From a virus, in the IMG/VR virus record IMGVR_UViG_3300027749_000300, positions 1-34,554 of that record: a stretch of 34,554 nt of DNA, one strand, 5' to 3'. The notes beneath the pieces were generated by a model. That model was not told the DNA's origin, made no database searches, and saw only the letters and a program-made list of their open reading frames with translations. The stretch's first letter is position 1, and the number at the start of each line of letters is the position of its first letter. Shown one piece after another: positions 16,411 through 22,766 of this stretch. A program made the translations under genes and the position numbers.

Positions 16411-17908
16411 CGTCTATCTCTTCTTGACTAGATACGCCTTTCTCGCTACTTTCATTTTCTTGGAACGGATTTTTCTTAAATGGGTCATCATTGTTATCTT
16501 CAAAAGGGTTATCGTTACCCTCGTTAGGGTTCAAAATCTCAATACTAAGGTCAAGACCTTGGTAGCCTGATTCTGGGTCGTGTGCAAGCTTCTCGCGCAC
16601 CTCAGACGGGTCTATAACACCATTGGCTATATAGATAGCCGCAGTGTCAGCATCCATCTTCCTGACATTAGCCATCTCGGTATAGCTCTGTTCCCATAAA
16701 GGATTAAAGCTAAAACCAATATCAGCATCAATCTCGCCCCATAGGTGTAATTGAATAATCTCTAAAATGCTTTGTAGGCCATCACGGTAATGCGCTTCTA
16801 GCTGCGATAATATCCAATCATAGAATATTCTTATCTCGCCATCAGATGATGCGTTCATACCAGCGGGTGAAATTCCGGTGTAAATCATAGCCGGAATGCG
16901 TGTTACTGAGCATATATGCTCTAAAGCTTGTGATTGTAGGTCGCTTAAGCCAGATAATGGTACATTCAACTGTACCAGTTCTTCAGTATCTTTGTTAATC
17001 AGCATCATGCCCCTATTGGATTTGAGCATGGTGAATAAGTCAGCTCTAGCATCAATATCAGAGCCATTACCGCCCATCAGCGTTTGACTCATGTCAGTAG
17101 CTAATGCAGTGGTAGAGAAGTTATTAACAAGATCAGAGATAGCCTGTCTAGTCCGTAACCAATTATCCACATAAGCTTCAGCCATCTGGGATAGACTCAT
17201 ACCACTGAAGTTATAAGACGGTTTGAGCATATCCGGTAAAGGACGGGTTACAAACGTCAGTAGACGGGACGCGTGCGTCTCTTCACCCAACATAAACCAT
17301 GCTCTAGGCTTGTAAAAGTCAGGTTTATAGGGTTTTAAGGCATTATAGACACTTGGAGTGGTCCACATAGGCTCAATAGACCTAAAGCCCTGCACAGAAC
17401 CTTTCTTAATCGTATGGTGACTAATCACCAACGGATCGTCCATATTATGACCATCCACCTCAATGTACATCTGTCCACGACCGAACAAGCCTTCATTTAG
17501 GATAGCTTGATTAAGATTCTGCTTAATATCAAAGTCATCCATTGCTTTTTCAAGCTCTTTGATCTTGTTGTTGTAATCTACATCGCCATCTTTAGTAGAT
17601 GTGATAGTAATCCAACCGCGAGTCATCTCATTGGCAATAGTAGTTGATATTTGCCTAAACTCCGCTCTAGTGGTCAATGCTGCAAGATAAGGATAGCCGG
17701 GGAACGTCTGGAAGTTAACCGAGAACAAGTTATTGCTATAGGTATAAGCTCCCATAGCATCATCCATAGCCACAGCAGCTTGCCGTCCTTCAGGCACAAC
17801 GCCATCCATTAGCTTTGGAGCTTTAAACTTTGGTCTAACAGGCTTTTTAGCAGCTTTGTTTATCGCCAAAGCACTTATAAAGGGAAGGTGGTCTTTTTCT
17901 GTTTTCAT
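16382..17908 (-). CDS. Portal protein (DUF1073-type)
   Basis: 508 residues. Signature stretches are NNLFSVNFQTFPGYPYLAALTTRAEFRQISTTIANEMTRGWI, LNEGLFGRGQMYIEVDGH, VQGFRSIEPMWTTPSVYNA, DMLKPSYNFSGMSLSQMAEAYVDNW, and TRIPAMIYTGISPAGMNASSDGEIRIFYDWI. These identify the DUF1073 portal family. Twelve copies form the ring through which the terminase pumps DNA. The C-terminal 60 residues are a disordered acidic tail (NPFEDNNDDPFKKNPFQ). Some DUF1073-type proteins are fused to an Acb1 anti-CBASS phosphoesterase; here the protein ends without a second H-x-T/S pair, so no such activity is claimed. It starts 1 bp beyond the terminase stop. Confidence 0.85.
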   Translation of the reverse strand: MKTEKDHLPFISALAINKAAKKPVRPKFKAPKLMDGVVPEGRQAAVAMDDAMGAYTYSNNLFSVNFQTFPGYPYLAALTTRAEFRQISTTIANEMTRGWITITSTKDGDVDYNNKIKELEKAMDDFDIKQNLNQAILNEGLFGRGQMYIEVDGHNMDDPLVISHHTIKKGSVQGFRSIEPMWTTPSVYNALKPYKPDFYKPRAWFMLGEETHASRLLTFVTRPLPDMLKPSYNFSGMSLSQMAEAYVDNWLRTRQAISDLVNNFSTTALATDMSQTLMGGNGSDIDARADLFTMLKSNRGMMLINKDTEELVQLNVPLSGLSDLQSQALEHICSVTRIPAMIYTGISPAGMNASSDGEIRIFYDWILSQLEAHYRDGLQSILEIIQLHLWGEIDADIGFSFNPLWEQSYTEMANVRKMDADTAAIYIANGVIDPSEVREKLAHDPESGYQGLDLSIEILNPNEGNDNPFEDNNDDPFKKNPFQENESSEKGVSSQEEIDDADAQTGSR

Positions 17909-17909
17909 A

Positions 17910-19349
17910 TTAAAACCTATGTCTATTACGTATGGATGCCCGTTCTAAAGCGGCATTGCTTATCTTAAAACCCATTCCACCAGTTAATAATTGCTCAAAA
18001 CACCTAGAAAGAGCATCAATCTGGTCGTCATTCTTACCATTAGGAAACATTCGCATCTCATTAATCAATGCCTGATTCCAAACACCTCTTAGCATGTACA
18101 CATTACCAATATTCACCTGAGCTGCAAAAGGTTCTGCTCTGGTAACTTTATTCCCAGACTCTGCACTAGAAACTACTCGATAACCCTGCAATGATCTAGT
18201 CAGATAAAGCACCTGAGTTTTACCAGCTTGACCTGGATCTTGAGGAAGGGATATTTTGCACATTTTACCATCAAATTCGGCTGTATTTTGTATAATTGCG
18301 TCCCTTTCGTCCGCATTTACCTTAATTCGCACTATATCACCAATTATAAGCCTACCATCAGATAATCGACCTAATTTAGCACCAACAGTATAATCACCAT
18401 TGGTGGATGAGGCTAAATCCCATCCTCTTACCCATTGAATACGCTCTGCCGGTAATATCTCCATAACCTTAAGCTGTTCAGGCCTAAATAGACCACCATC
18501 AGGTGGTGAGGGCATCTGTAGATACTGACCAGAGAAGTTATACGGATTTGCTTGCTCCATTTCCCTGAGCTTTTCAATGGTGTGCTTAAGTGGCCATAGG
18601 GCTGTTCCATCAGGGTTGATAGCTGGGATATTAATGTGTTCCCATTTTTCCCCGGCTCCACCTTCAAGCAACCAGCCGGCTAGATCCTGCTCATGCAATC
18701 TCTGCATGATTAAAACGATAGGAGTGTCTTTACTGTTTACACGGGAGGCGAGTGTATTGGCGTACCATTCAATAACATTGTTACGCATAATATCTGATCG
18801 GGCTTCGTCACTCTTATGTAAGTCATCGAGCAGGATACAACCCCCAAATCTTTCACGCTCTTTCCCAGCACCATACCCGGTTAATGCCCCTCCAGTACCG
18901 GTAGAATAAAACACACCACCAGAAGTTGTTTTCCAGTGATCTTTGGCTTTACTATCCGCTCTGAGCGTAACTTCAGGGAATATAGTCTGGTATTCTGGAT
19001 GGGTAATAATACTTCTTACGTTAAAGGAGTTCTCACCAGCTAGCTGAGCAGAATAGGACGCGTGGATAAACTCACTGTCAGGGCTGAGACCAAAACACCA
19101 TGCTGAAAACATGACTATGACCATCTCGGTTTTCCCATACCTGGGGGCGATGTTAATCACCAATCGGGTTATTTTCTTGTTGTACACATCAGTCATGGCT
19201 TTCGCCATAATGTCATGGTGTCCATTTTTCTGCCATTCGATATTCTTGTTGTGATAGAACATCCACCTTACAAAAAAGTAAAAGTCCTGCCTGCAAAACT
19301 CTCTGGCAAGGGCTATTTCACTTTCGGTAAATACTTTCTTTTCGCTCAT
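17910..19349 (-). CDS. terL: Terminase large subunit (packaging ATPase and nuclease)
   Basis: 479 residues. ATPase domain: deviant Walker A APRYGKTE (residues 68-75), Walker B CILLDD (171-176) and coupling segment VLIMQRLHEQDL (212-223). Nuclease domain, RNase H fold: GWDLASSTNGDYT with Asp311, PQDPG with Asp371, and DDQIDALSR with Asp445, together the metal-binding acidic triad. All active-site residues are present, so the motor should work. The ATG at 19349 shares ATGA with the stop of a five-codon leader ORF (19363-19346), and a 12-bp triple repeat lies upstream. No strong ribosome site is seen, so re-initiation after the leader is possible. Confidence 0.92.
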   Translation of the reverse strand: MSEKKVFTESEIALAREFCRQDFYFFVRWMFYHNKNIEWQKNGHHDIMAKAMTDVYNKKITRLVINIAPRYGKTEMVIVMFSAWCFGLSPDSEFIHASYSAQLAGENSFNVRSIITHPEYQTIFPEVTLRADSKAKDHWKTTSGGVFYSTGTGGALTGYGAGKERERFGGCILLDDLHKSDEARSDIMRNNVIEWYANTLASRVNSKDTPIVLIMQRLHEQDLAGWLLEGGAGEKWEHINIPAINPDGTALWPLKHTIEKLREMEQANPYNFSGQYLQMPSPPDGGLFRPEQLKVMEILPAERIQWVRGWDLASSTNGDYTVGAKLGRLSDGRLIIGDIVRIKVNADERDAIIQNTAEFDGKMCKISLPQDPGQAGKTQVLYLTRSLQGYRVVSSAESGNKVTRAEPFAAQVNIGNVYMLRGVWNQALINEMRMFPNGKNDDQIDALSRCFEQLLTGGMGFKISNAALERASIRNRHRF

Positions 19350-19365
19350 GTTTGGTTGCTCATGG

Positions 19366-19401
19366 GGTTACTTGTTCGGTTACTTGTTCGGTTACTTGTT
19401 G
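19366..19401. repeat. 12-bp tandem repeat, three copies, between terminase genes
   Basis: Units GGTTACTTGTTC at 19366-19377 and 19378-19389 are identical; the third (19390-19401) differs only at its last base. They fill most of the 54-bp gap between the small terminase stop and the large terminase start. Possible small-terminase binding site (pac) or a slippage product. Confidence 0.85.
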
Positions 19402-19403
19402 AG

Positions 19404-19859
19404 TTATATCTTAGTTAACAGAGCGGCTGCAACATCCTTAAGCTGTTCAAGGGGGACAGTGACATTAGCCGCAAGACTTCGGATTGTTGACTCTGACCTC
19501 TCTACATATAGTCCACCAGCTTTACCACGAGCTATTTCAGCAGTGCAAGCCGCAGTAAAGTTATTGGCAGCTAATGCGGCATCTCTTATTGCACCAAGGT
19601 CGTCTAGGTGTCTTTCCAATGTAAGTCCAAGTCTAACTATTATAGGGGCGCGTATTTTGTCCATATAGTCTACTACGCTTTCAGTTTTCATTAGTCTACT
19701 TCCTCTTGCCCCCAAAGCGGATTTACTAGACTCTGTTTCTTCTATTTCATAAGCCAGCGCATAGGCGGTGGTAGAACCATGTCCAGCTATCATTAATTCA
19801 CAAAAGCGACGCTGTTTATCTGTTAGTTTTTGTGTAGAGCGTGTATGGCGGTGTTCCAT
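19404..19859 (-). CDS. terS: Terminase small subunit
   Basis: 151 residues. The N-terminal STQKLTDKQRRFCELMIAGHGSTTAYALAYE is the terminase_2 signature (LT.KQ..F...Y..G.....A...AY), a helix-turn-helix that binds the packaging site. Residues 70-120 are helical (LERHLDDLGAIRDAALAANNFTAACTAEIARGKAGGLY), the oligomerisation part. The short C-terminal segment would contact the large subunit. Located immediately upstream of terL; ATG preceded by AAGG at 9 nt. It is the first gene of the leftward late operon. Confidence 0.85.
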   Translation of the reverse strand: MEHRHTRSTQKLTDKQRRFCELMIAGHGSTTAYALAYEIEETESSKSALGARGSRLMKTESVVDYMDKIRAPIIVRLGLTLERHLDDLGAIRDAALAANNFTAACTAEIARGKAGGLYVERSESTIRSLAANVTVPLEQLKDVAAALLTKI

Positions 19860-19883
19860 TATTTGTAACCTTATGTTCTTATT

Positions 19884-19913
19884 ATGGTATCGGAATATAT
19901 CCTATCATGTAAA
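19884..19913 (-). promoter_or_regulatory. Possible late promoter upstream of terS
   Basis: Leftward TTTACA (19913-19908), 18-bp spacer, TACCAT (19889-19884). Matches to consensus are moderate (5/6 and 4/6). It is the best candidate in the 100 bp before terS, but late genes may instead depend on a phage-specific factor. Confidence 0.35.
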
Positions 19914-19998
19914 CCAGATTTTTCGGTTTTTTTGTAAATTTTTTGTGGAGGCTTAACGGTAGCAAAAAACGCTGCAAAAGTGTAGGTCACCCCCCCCT

Positions 19999-20056
19999 AG
20001 CCCACGGTTGACGTGGCTTACAGAGCAAGCCCACGAATGGCGCGGCTTACAGAGTC
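19999..20056. repeat. 29-bp direct repeats beside a C8 tract (packaging-site candidate)
   Basis: Two adjacent 29-bp units start AGCCCACG and share GGCTTACAGAG (19999-20027 and 20028-20056), with about seven differences. A run of eight C (19990-19997) precedes them. The island is G+C rich within A+T-rich DNA and lies 140 bp upstream of terS, where cos or pac sites often are. The rest of the non-coding stretch 19860-20417 shows no ORF. Confidence 0.7.
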
Positions 20057-20244
20057 AGGAGGAACTGCAAGGCACGGATTACGCGGGTTCAGCACTTCGC
20101 ATAATGTATATTATGTTAAATTTATTATCAAATAAAAGATTATATAATAGTTTCGCACCGGCCCGCCCTGCCCTGTTTTGATTATCTAAAAATAAGATGG
20201 AATTAGCAAGGTGTATCGATTTTTTGGATAATAAAAAGGGATAG

Positions 20245-20282
20245 TTTCGATTCGCTATTAATATAATTTCGATTCGCTATTA
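20245..20282. repeat. 16-bp direct repeat pair in the early control region
   Basis: TTTCGATTCGCTATTA occurs perfectly at 20245-20260 and 20267-20282, a 22-bp period, i.e. about two helical turns. The copies lie 60-100 bp upstream of the rightward promoter at 20343 and look like a paired binding site for a regulator. Confidence 0.75.
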
Positions 20283-20342
20283 TATAAAAATAAGTTTTTG
20301 TTTAAAAAAGTATATCAATCTAAAATAAATAATATTTATATG

Positions 20343-20399
20343 TTGTATTTAAATATCATTGTTATGTATAATCTATCCGTCGCTTAAATATCTTAAGCG
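20343..20399 (+). promoter_or_regulatory. Promoter module P1 with downstream palindrome
   Basis: TTGTAT (20343-20348), 18-bp spacer, TATAAT (20367-20372), then CTATCC and a perfect inverted repeat CGCTTAA-N5-TTAAGCG (20381-20399) covering the expected start of transcription. The palindrome could be an operator or a 5' hairpin. It drives the small genes at 20418 and 20503. A related module lies at 22406. Confidence 0.65.
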
Positions 20400-20417
20400 C
20401 AAAGCCAGGGAAAAAAA

Positions 20418-20501
20418 ATGAAAACAATAATTAAATTAACGTCGGCCTATCTAATAATAGCTTGTGTCATTGTCGCGATAATTTTTGAAATAGGATTATA
20501 A
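20418..20501 (+). CDS. 27-residue membrane micro-protein
   Basis: Starts at ATG 20418 after AGGG at a 7-nt spacing and ends with TAA one base before the next gene. The product MKTIIKLTSAYLIIACVIVA plus seven residues is a single hydrophobic helix with two Lys at its N-terminus, a likely inner-membrane peptide. It is first in the transcript from the P1 promoter. No family recognised. The good ribosome site and tight spacing support expression. Confidence 0.55.
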   Translation: MKTIIKLTSAYLIIACVIVAIIFEIGL

Positions 20502-20502
20502 A

Positions 20503-20643
20503 ATGAAAAAGACAATTACGGAATTAATGGACGATATGTTAGTAGAGCAAAGGGTGCATAATACTAAGCTAATAGCAGAATTTGATGCTCAAAATGCTAG
20601 ACTTTTAGAATTACTAGAAGAGATATTAAAAGCAAAGTTTTAA
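20503..20643 (+). CDS. 46-residue helical micro-protein
   Basis: ATG at 20503, one base after the previous stop, with AGGA 8 nt upstream. The product is predicted to be wholly helical and amphipathic (ELMDDMLVEQRV, then FDAQNARLLELLEEILKAKF), with leucine spacing of a short coiled coil. An intrinsic terminator follows 9 bp after the stop, so the two micro-genes form one short transcript from the P1 promoter. No family recognised; possibly a small host-takeover or regulatory protein. Confidence 0.55.
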   Translation: MKKTITELMDDMLVEQRVHNTKLIAEFDAQNARLLELLEEILKAKF

Positions 20644-20651
20644 CATCAATC

Positions 20652-20675
20652 AAGGCCGACTAATGACGGCCTTTT
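20652..20675 (+). terminator. Rho-independent terminator after the micro-genes
   Basis: AAGGCCG (20652-20658) pairs with CGGCCTT (20667-20673) over an 8-nt loop, followed by a short T run. It separates the micro-genes from the radC-like gene; partial read-through would feed the latter. Confidence 0.7.
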
Positions 20676-20696
20676 AATACACTAAAGGAAATTACA

Positions 20697-21191
20697 ATGA
20701 ACAAGATAGAAACAGAGGCGCAGACGTCTTATAACGCGCAATCAACAATAAGCAGTGAGAGCATGACAATTAAAAAAGCTCTTTTTATTTTAGAGTCAAG
20801 ACTAATCAAAAAAGAGTATTATTTTACGTCGCCAGAAGATACTGAGAATTATCTAAAACTAAAATTAGCCACATTAGAGCATGAGGAGTTCCATTGTTTA
20901 TTTTTAGACAATCAGCACTCACTAATAAAACACGAATGTCTTTTTACCGGCACTATAGATGGTGCTAGTGTGTATCCAAGGGAAGTTATAAAAAAGGCAT
21001 TGCAGTATAATGCGGCGGCTCTAATTTTTGCACATAATCATCCGTCTGGAAGCTGTCCGCCATCCCAAGCAGATAAAAATATTACAAAAAAACTTAAGGA
21101 ATGTGCGGAACTGTTCGATATCCGTGTTTTAGACCATATTATCGTTGGTGGGGTTGATGTGTATTCTTTAGCTAATAATGGAGAGATGTAA
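20697..21191 (+). CDS. RadC-like JAB-domain protein
   Basis: 164 residues. The C-terminal JAB/JAMM domain is clear: EFHCLFLDNQ, PREVIKKALQYNAAALIFAHNHPSG (His113, His115, Ser117 of the metal site) and SQADKNITKKLKECAELFDIRVLDHIIVGG with Asp126. It lacks the N-terminal helix-hairpin-helix of full-length RadC, as usual for mobile-element versions. The biochemical role of RadC is unresolved; proteins of this type are common in phages and genomic islands. It starts after AAAGGA at 7 nt and its stop overlaps the next ATG (TAATG), so it is coupled to the unknown gene that follows. Confidence 0.85.
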   Translation: MNKIETEAQTSYNAQSTISSESMTIKKALFILESRLIKKEYYFTSPEDTENYLKLKLATLEHEEFHCLFLDNQHSLIKHECLFTGTIDGASVYPREVIKKALQYNAAALIFAHNHPSGSCPPSQADKNITKKLKECAELFDIRVLDHIIVGGVDVYSLANNGEM

Positions 21192-21580
21192 TGAAACATT
21201 TTAATAATGAAGCAGAACAAACAAAGATACTCGATGCCAACGGTGCTTTTTTTGCTTTTAGCGGCGAACAATGGGAAGTTGCAAGCGATATAAGTCAAAA
21301 ATATAAAAGTTTAGGCGGTGGTTTATATTGTCCAGAAAAAAATGCTGATGCGCTAACAAAACAACTAAATGAAAATTACGCGTTTAAAATAAAATGGGAA
21401 TTAGACAACAATACATTAAAAGATATTATCTGGTATCAGTTCGCAAATCATGAAACGCAAATATCAGGCGATATAAGCGACGCACTAGAAGCTTTAAAAT
21501 CTTATGGCATAATAGAAGATGATATAAAAAAAGAATGGCCCGGATATTATCAAAACTGCATCGATAACGATTATTTTTAA
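21191..21580 (+). CDS. Conserved-looking unknown protein downstream of radC
   Basis: 129 residues. The N-terminal half reads LDANGAFFAFSGEQWEVASDI and YKSLGGGLYCPEKNADAL, a pattern (FFAFS-x-EQ... GGG-x-Y) I associate with small phage proteins of unknown function found near RadC or ssDNA-metabolism genes. The C-terminal half is acidic and helical (DISDALEALKSYGIIEDDIKKEW), ending in an acidic DNDYF tail. No catalytic motif visible. Translationally coupled to the RadC-like gene through TAATG. Function not assigned. Confidence 0.6.
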   Translation: MKHFNNEAEQTKILDANGAFFAFSGEQWEVASDISQKYKSLGGGLYCPEKNADALTKQLNENYAFKIKWELDNNTLKDIIWYQFANHETQISGDISDALEALKSYGIIEDDIKKEWPGYYQNCIDNDYF

Positions 21581-21606
21581 TACACTAAACTAAAAGGGGC
21601 ACTAAA

Positions 21607-22140
21607 ATGAAAATAAAAGATTTAAGGCTAGCACTAAGCGCCACGCCTAAAAAAGCAGATATCCGTTTTTATCTAAACGGCATCCTGATTAAACAAGATA
21701 CTATTGTTGCTAGTGATGGACAACGACTATGTTATATAAGTGATTGCAACAATGAGATTCCCGACGATCAAATAATTTTACCCGTAGATTCTATAAAATC
21801 GTTATTAAAAAAAATAGGCGCAAAACGCGAAAATGCCCTTGTCGATATTGTTTTAATTAATAAGCAATACCAACTTCAATGTATTGACCAAATTGAAGTT
21901 TTTACACCTATCGATCACGTATATCCTGATTTTGGCAAGCTAATCACTAAAATAAAAGAGCATAATATTAATGATAATATCCATCACCAGTTTAACTGGC
22001 AATATGTCGGCGACGCTGAGAAGGATATTAATAAATATATGGGTAGTGATAGCTTTAAATATTTTAGGGTATTGCCCGATGCCGGATATTTTAGACCTGA
22101 GGATAATATTATTTATATAATCATGCCAATGAGATCTTAA
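21607..22140 (+). CDS. DnaN-like sliding-clamp-domain protein (putative)
   Basis: 177 residues. Residues 1-115 resemble one beta-clamp domain: DLRLALSATPKKADIRFYLNGILI, then IVASDGQRLCYIS (compare the ATDGHRL motif of DnaN middle domains), DQIILPVDSIKSLLKKI and FTPIDHVYPDFGKLI. The rest is shorter than a full clamp domain set, so it is either a reduced processivity factor or a clamp-derived protein acting as an oligomer. It is encoded in the early operon, apart from the DNA polymerase gene at 30181. The ribosome site AAGGGG lies 8 nt upstream. Family resemblance by eye only. Confidence 0.55.
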   Translation: MKIKDLRLALSATPKKADIRFYLNGILIKQDTIVASDGQRLCYISDCNNEIPDDQIILPVDSIKSLLKKIGAKRENALVDIVLINKQYQLQCIDQIEVFTPIDHVYPDFGKLITKIKEHNINDNIHHQFNWQYVGDAEKDINKYMGSDSFKYFRVLPDAGYFRPEDNIIYIIMPMRS

Positions 22141-22144
22141 AACA

Positions 22145-22309
22145 ATGACACAAAAAAAAGCAGGAAGACCGCCAGTTGACAAAACAATACGTACTCATAC
22201 TATGAGTTTTACGCTACCGCTTTACATCATAGCGGAGCTAATGCAAGTCAAAAACAGATCTAAACTAATCAAAGAGCTGTTAACAGCTCACTTTAATAAT
22301 AAAATATAA
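22145..22309 (+). CDS. 54-residue ribbon-helix-helix-like DNA-binding protein
   Basis: ATG at 22145, 4 nt after the previous stop. The N-terminus KKAGRPP is an AT-hook-like basic segment. THTMSFTLPLYIIAELM plus KNRSKLIKELLTAHF has the strand-helix-helix order and residue pattern of Arc/CopG/MetJ-type repressors. It is the last gene before an intrinsic terminator. It is a good candidate regulator for the palindromes at 20381 and 22448 or the repeats at 22601, though no direct link is shown. Confidence 0.65.
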   Translation: MTQKKAGRPPVDKTIRTHTMSFTLPLYIIAELMQVKNRSKLIKELLTAHFNNKI

Positions 22310-22332
22310 ACATAATCCAAACCATAACCCAC

Positions 22333-22360
22333 AAGCCGCGTTATTTCGCGGCTTTTTTTT
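22333..22360 (+). terminator. Rho-independent terminator of the rightward early operon
   Basis: AAGCCGCG (22333-22340) pairs with CGCGGCTT (22347-22354) across a 6-nt loop, followed by a T run to 22360. Strong, textbook form. Confidence 0.92.
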
Positions 22361-22405
22361 GCTTAAAATTCCAGATACCTATAAATAATTTTAATAAAAA
22401 TAATA

Positions 22406-22467
22406 TTGATAATAGATATTTTCAATCTGTATAATCTATCCAACGCCTAAATAGATAAGCCTATTTA
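22406..22467 (+). promoter_or_regulatory. Promoter module P2 with downstream palindrome
   Basis: TTGATA (22406-22411), 18-bp spacer, TATAAT (22430-22435), then CTATCC and the perfect inverted repeat TAAATAG-N6-CTATTTA (22448-22467). It shares TGTATAATCTATCC, CGC and TAAATA with the module at 20343, with the same spacer length. No rightward gene follows, so its product may be an untranslated RNA. Confidence 0.6.
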
Positions 22468-22535
22468 AGCCCCTATATTATAAAGCCTATACATTAGCAT
22501 TACTTAAGTTTAATCAAGCCTAGAATGGCTTTTTT
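22442..22535 (+). ncRNA. Candidate ~94-nt small RNA
   Basis: Bounded by the P2 promoter and a terminator-like stem AAGCC (22516-22520) / GGCTT (22527-22531) with a T run to 22535. Contains the 7-bp palindrome at 22448-22467 as a 5' hairpin. No ORF with a ribosome site inside. Size and organisation suit a trans-acting sRNA; no known family recognised. Confidence 0.4.
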
Positions 22536-22549
22536 GATACCTTGATACA

Positions 22550-22582
22550 CTATATTCTAGCTATATTCCAGCTATATTCTAT
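22550..22582. repeat. 11-bp tandem repeat, three copies
   Basis: CTATATTCTAG, CTATATTCCAG and CTATATTCTAT follow each other without gaps. The period is about one DNA turn, so a bound protein would contact one face. A+T rich. Confidence 0.8.
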
Positions 22583-22600
22583 AGTCTAAAATCTATTGTA

Positions 22601-22671
22601 AATGAGAATAATTCGTATTTATCATTGTAAATGAGAATAATTCCTATTAGCTAATGAGAATAATTCTTATT
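22601..22671. repeat. Three Fur-box-like 19-bp elements
   Basis: AATGAGAATAATTC occurs at 22601, 22630 and 22653. Each extends to a 19-bp 9-1-9 near-palindrome (AATGAGAAT-A-ATTCNTATT), best in the third copy, with one mismatched position. The shape and sequence resemble the binding box of the iron regulator Fur. The first two also share ATTGTA upstream. No gene starts nearby, so they may be operators or iterons. Confidence 0.6.
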
Positions 22672-22697
22672 TGGCTATAAAATCACCCCTAAACCCC

Positions 22698-22766
22698 CTA
22701 TCTCCACCATGTAAACATCCACAACCACATCAGCATAAACCCCATTGCAACTATTTCACTTGTCAT
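22698..22766 (-). CDS. 22-residue hydrophobic micro-ORF
   Basis: ATG at 22766 overlaps the last codons of the Gly-Gly repeat gene and is preceded by GGAAGG at 6 nt. The product MTSEIVAMGFMLMWLWMFTW plus two residues is very rich in Met and Trp and would insert in a membrane. Short length means it could be chance; the ribosome site and overlap argue for translation. Confidence 0.35.
   Translation of the reverse strand: MTSEIVAMGFMLMWLWMFTWWR

Noticed and set aside
16382-17908. Acb1 anti-CBASS activity in the DUF1073 portal protein
   Set aside because: The protein ends in a disordered acidic tail with no second 2H phosphoesterase domain, so only the portal role is supported.
22550-22671. CRISPR-like array
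   Set aside because: Repeats are 11 or 14-19 bp with short irregular spacing and no adjacent cas genes.
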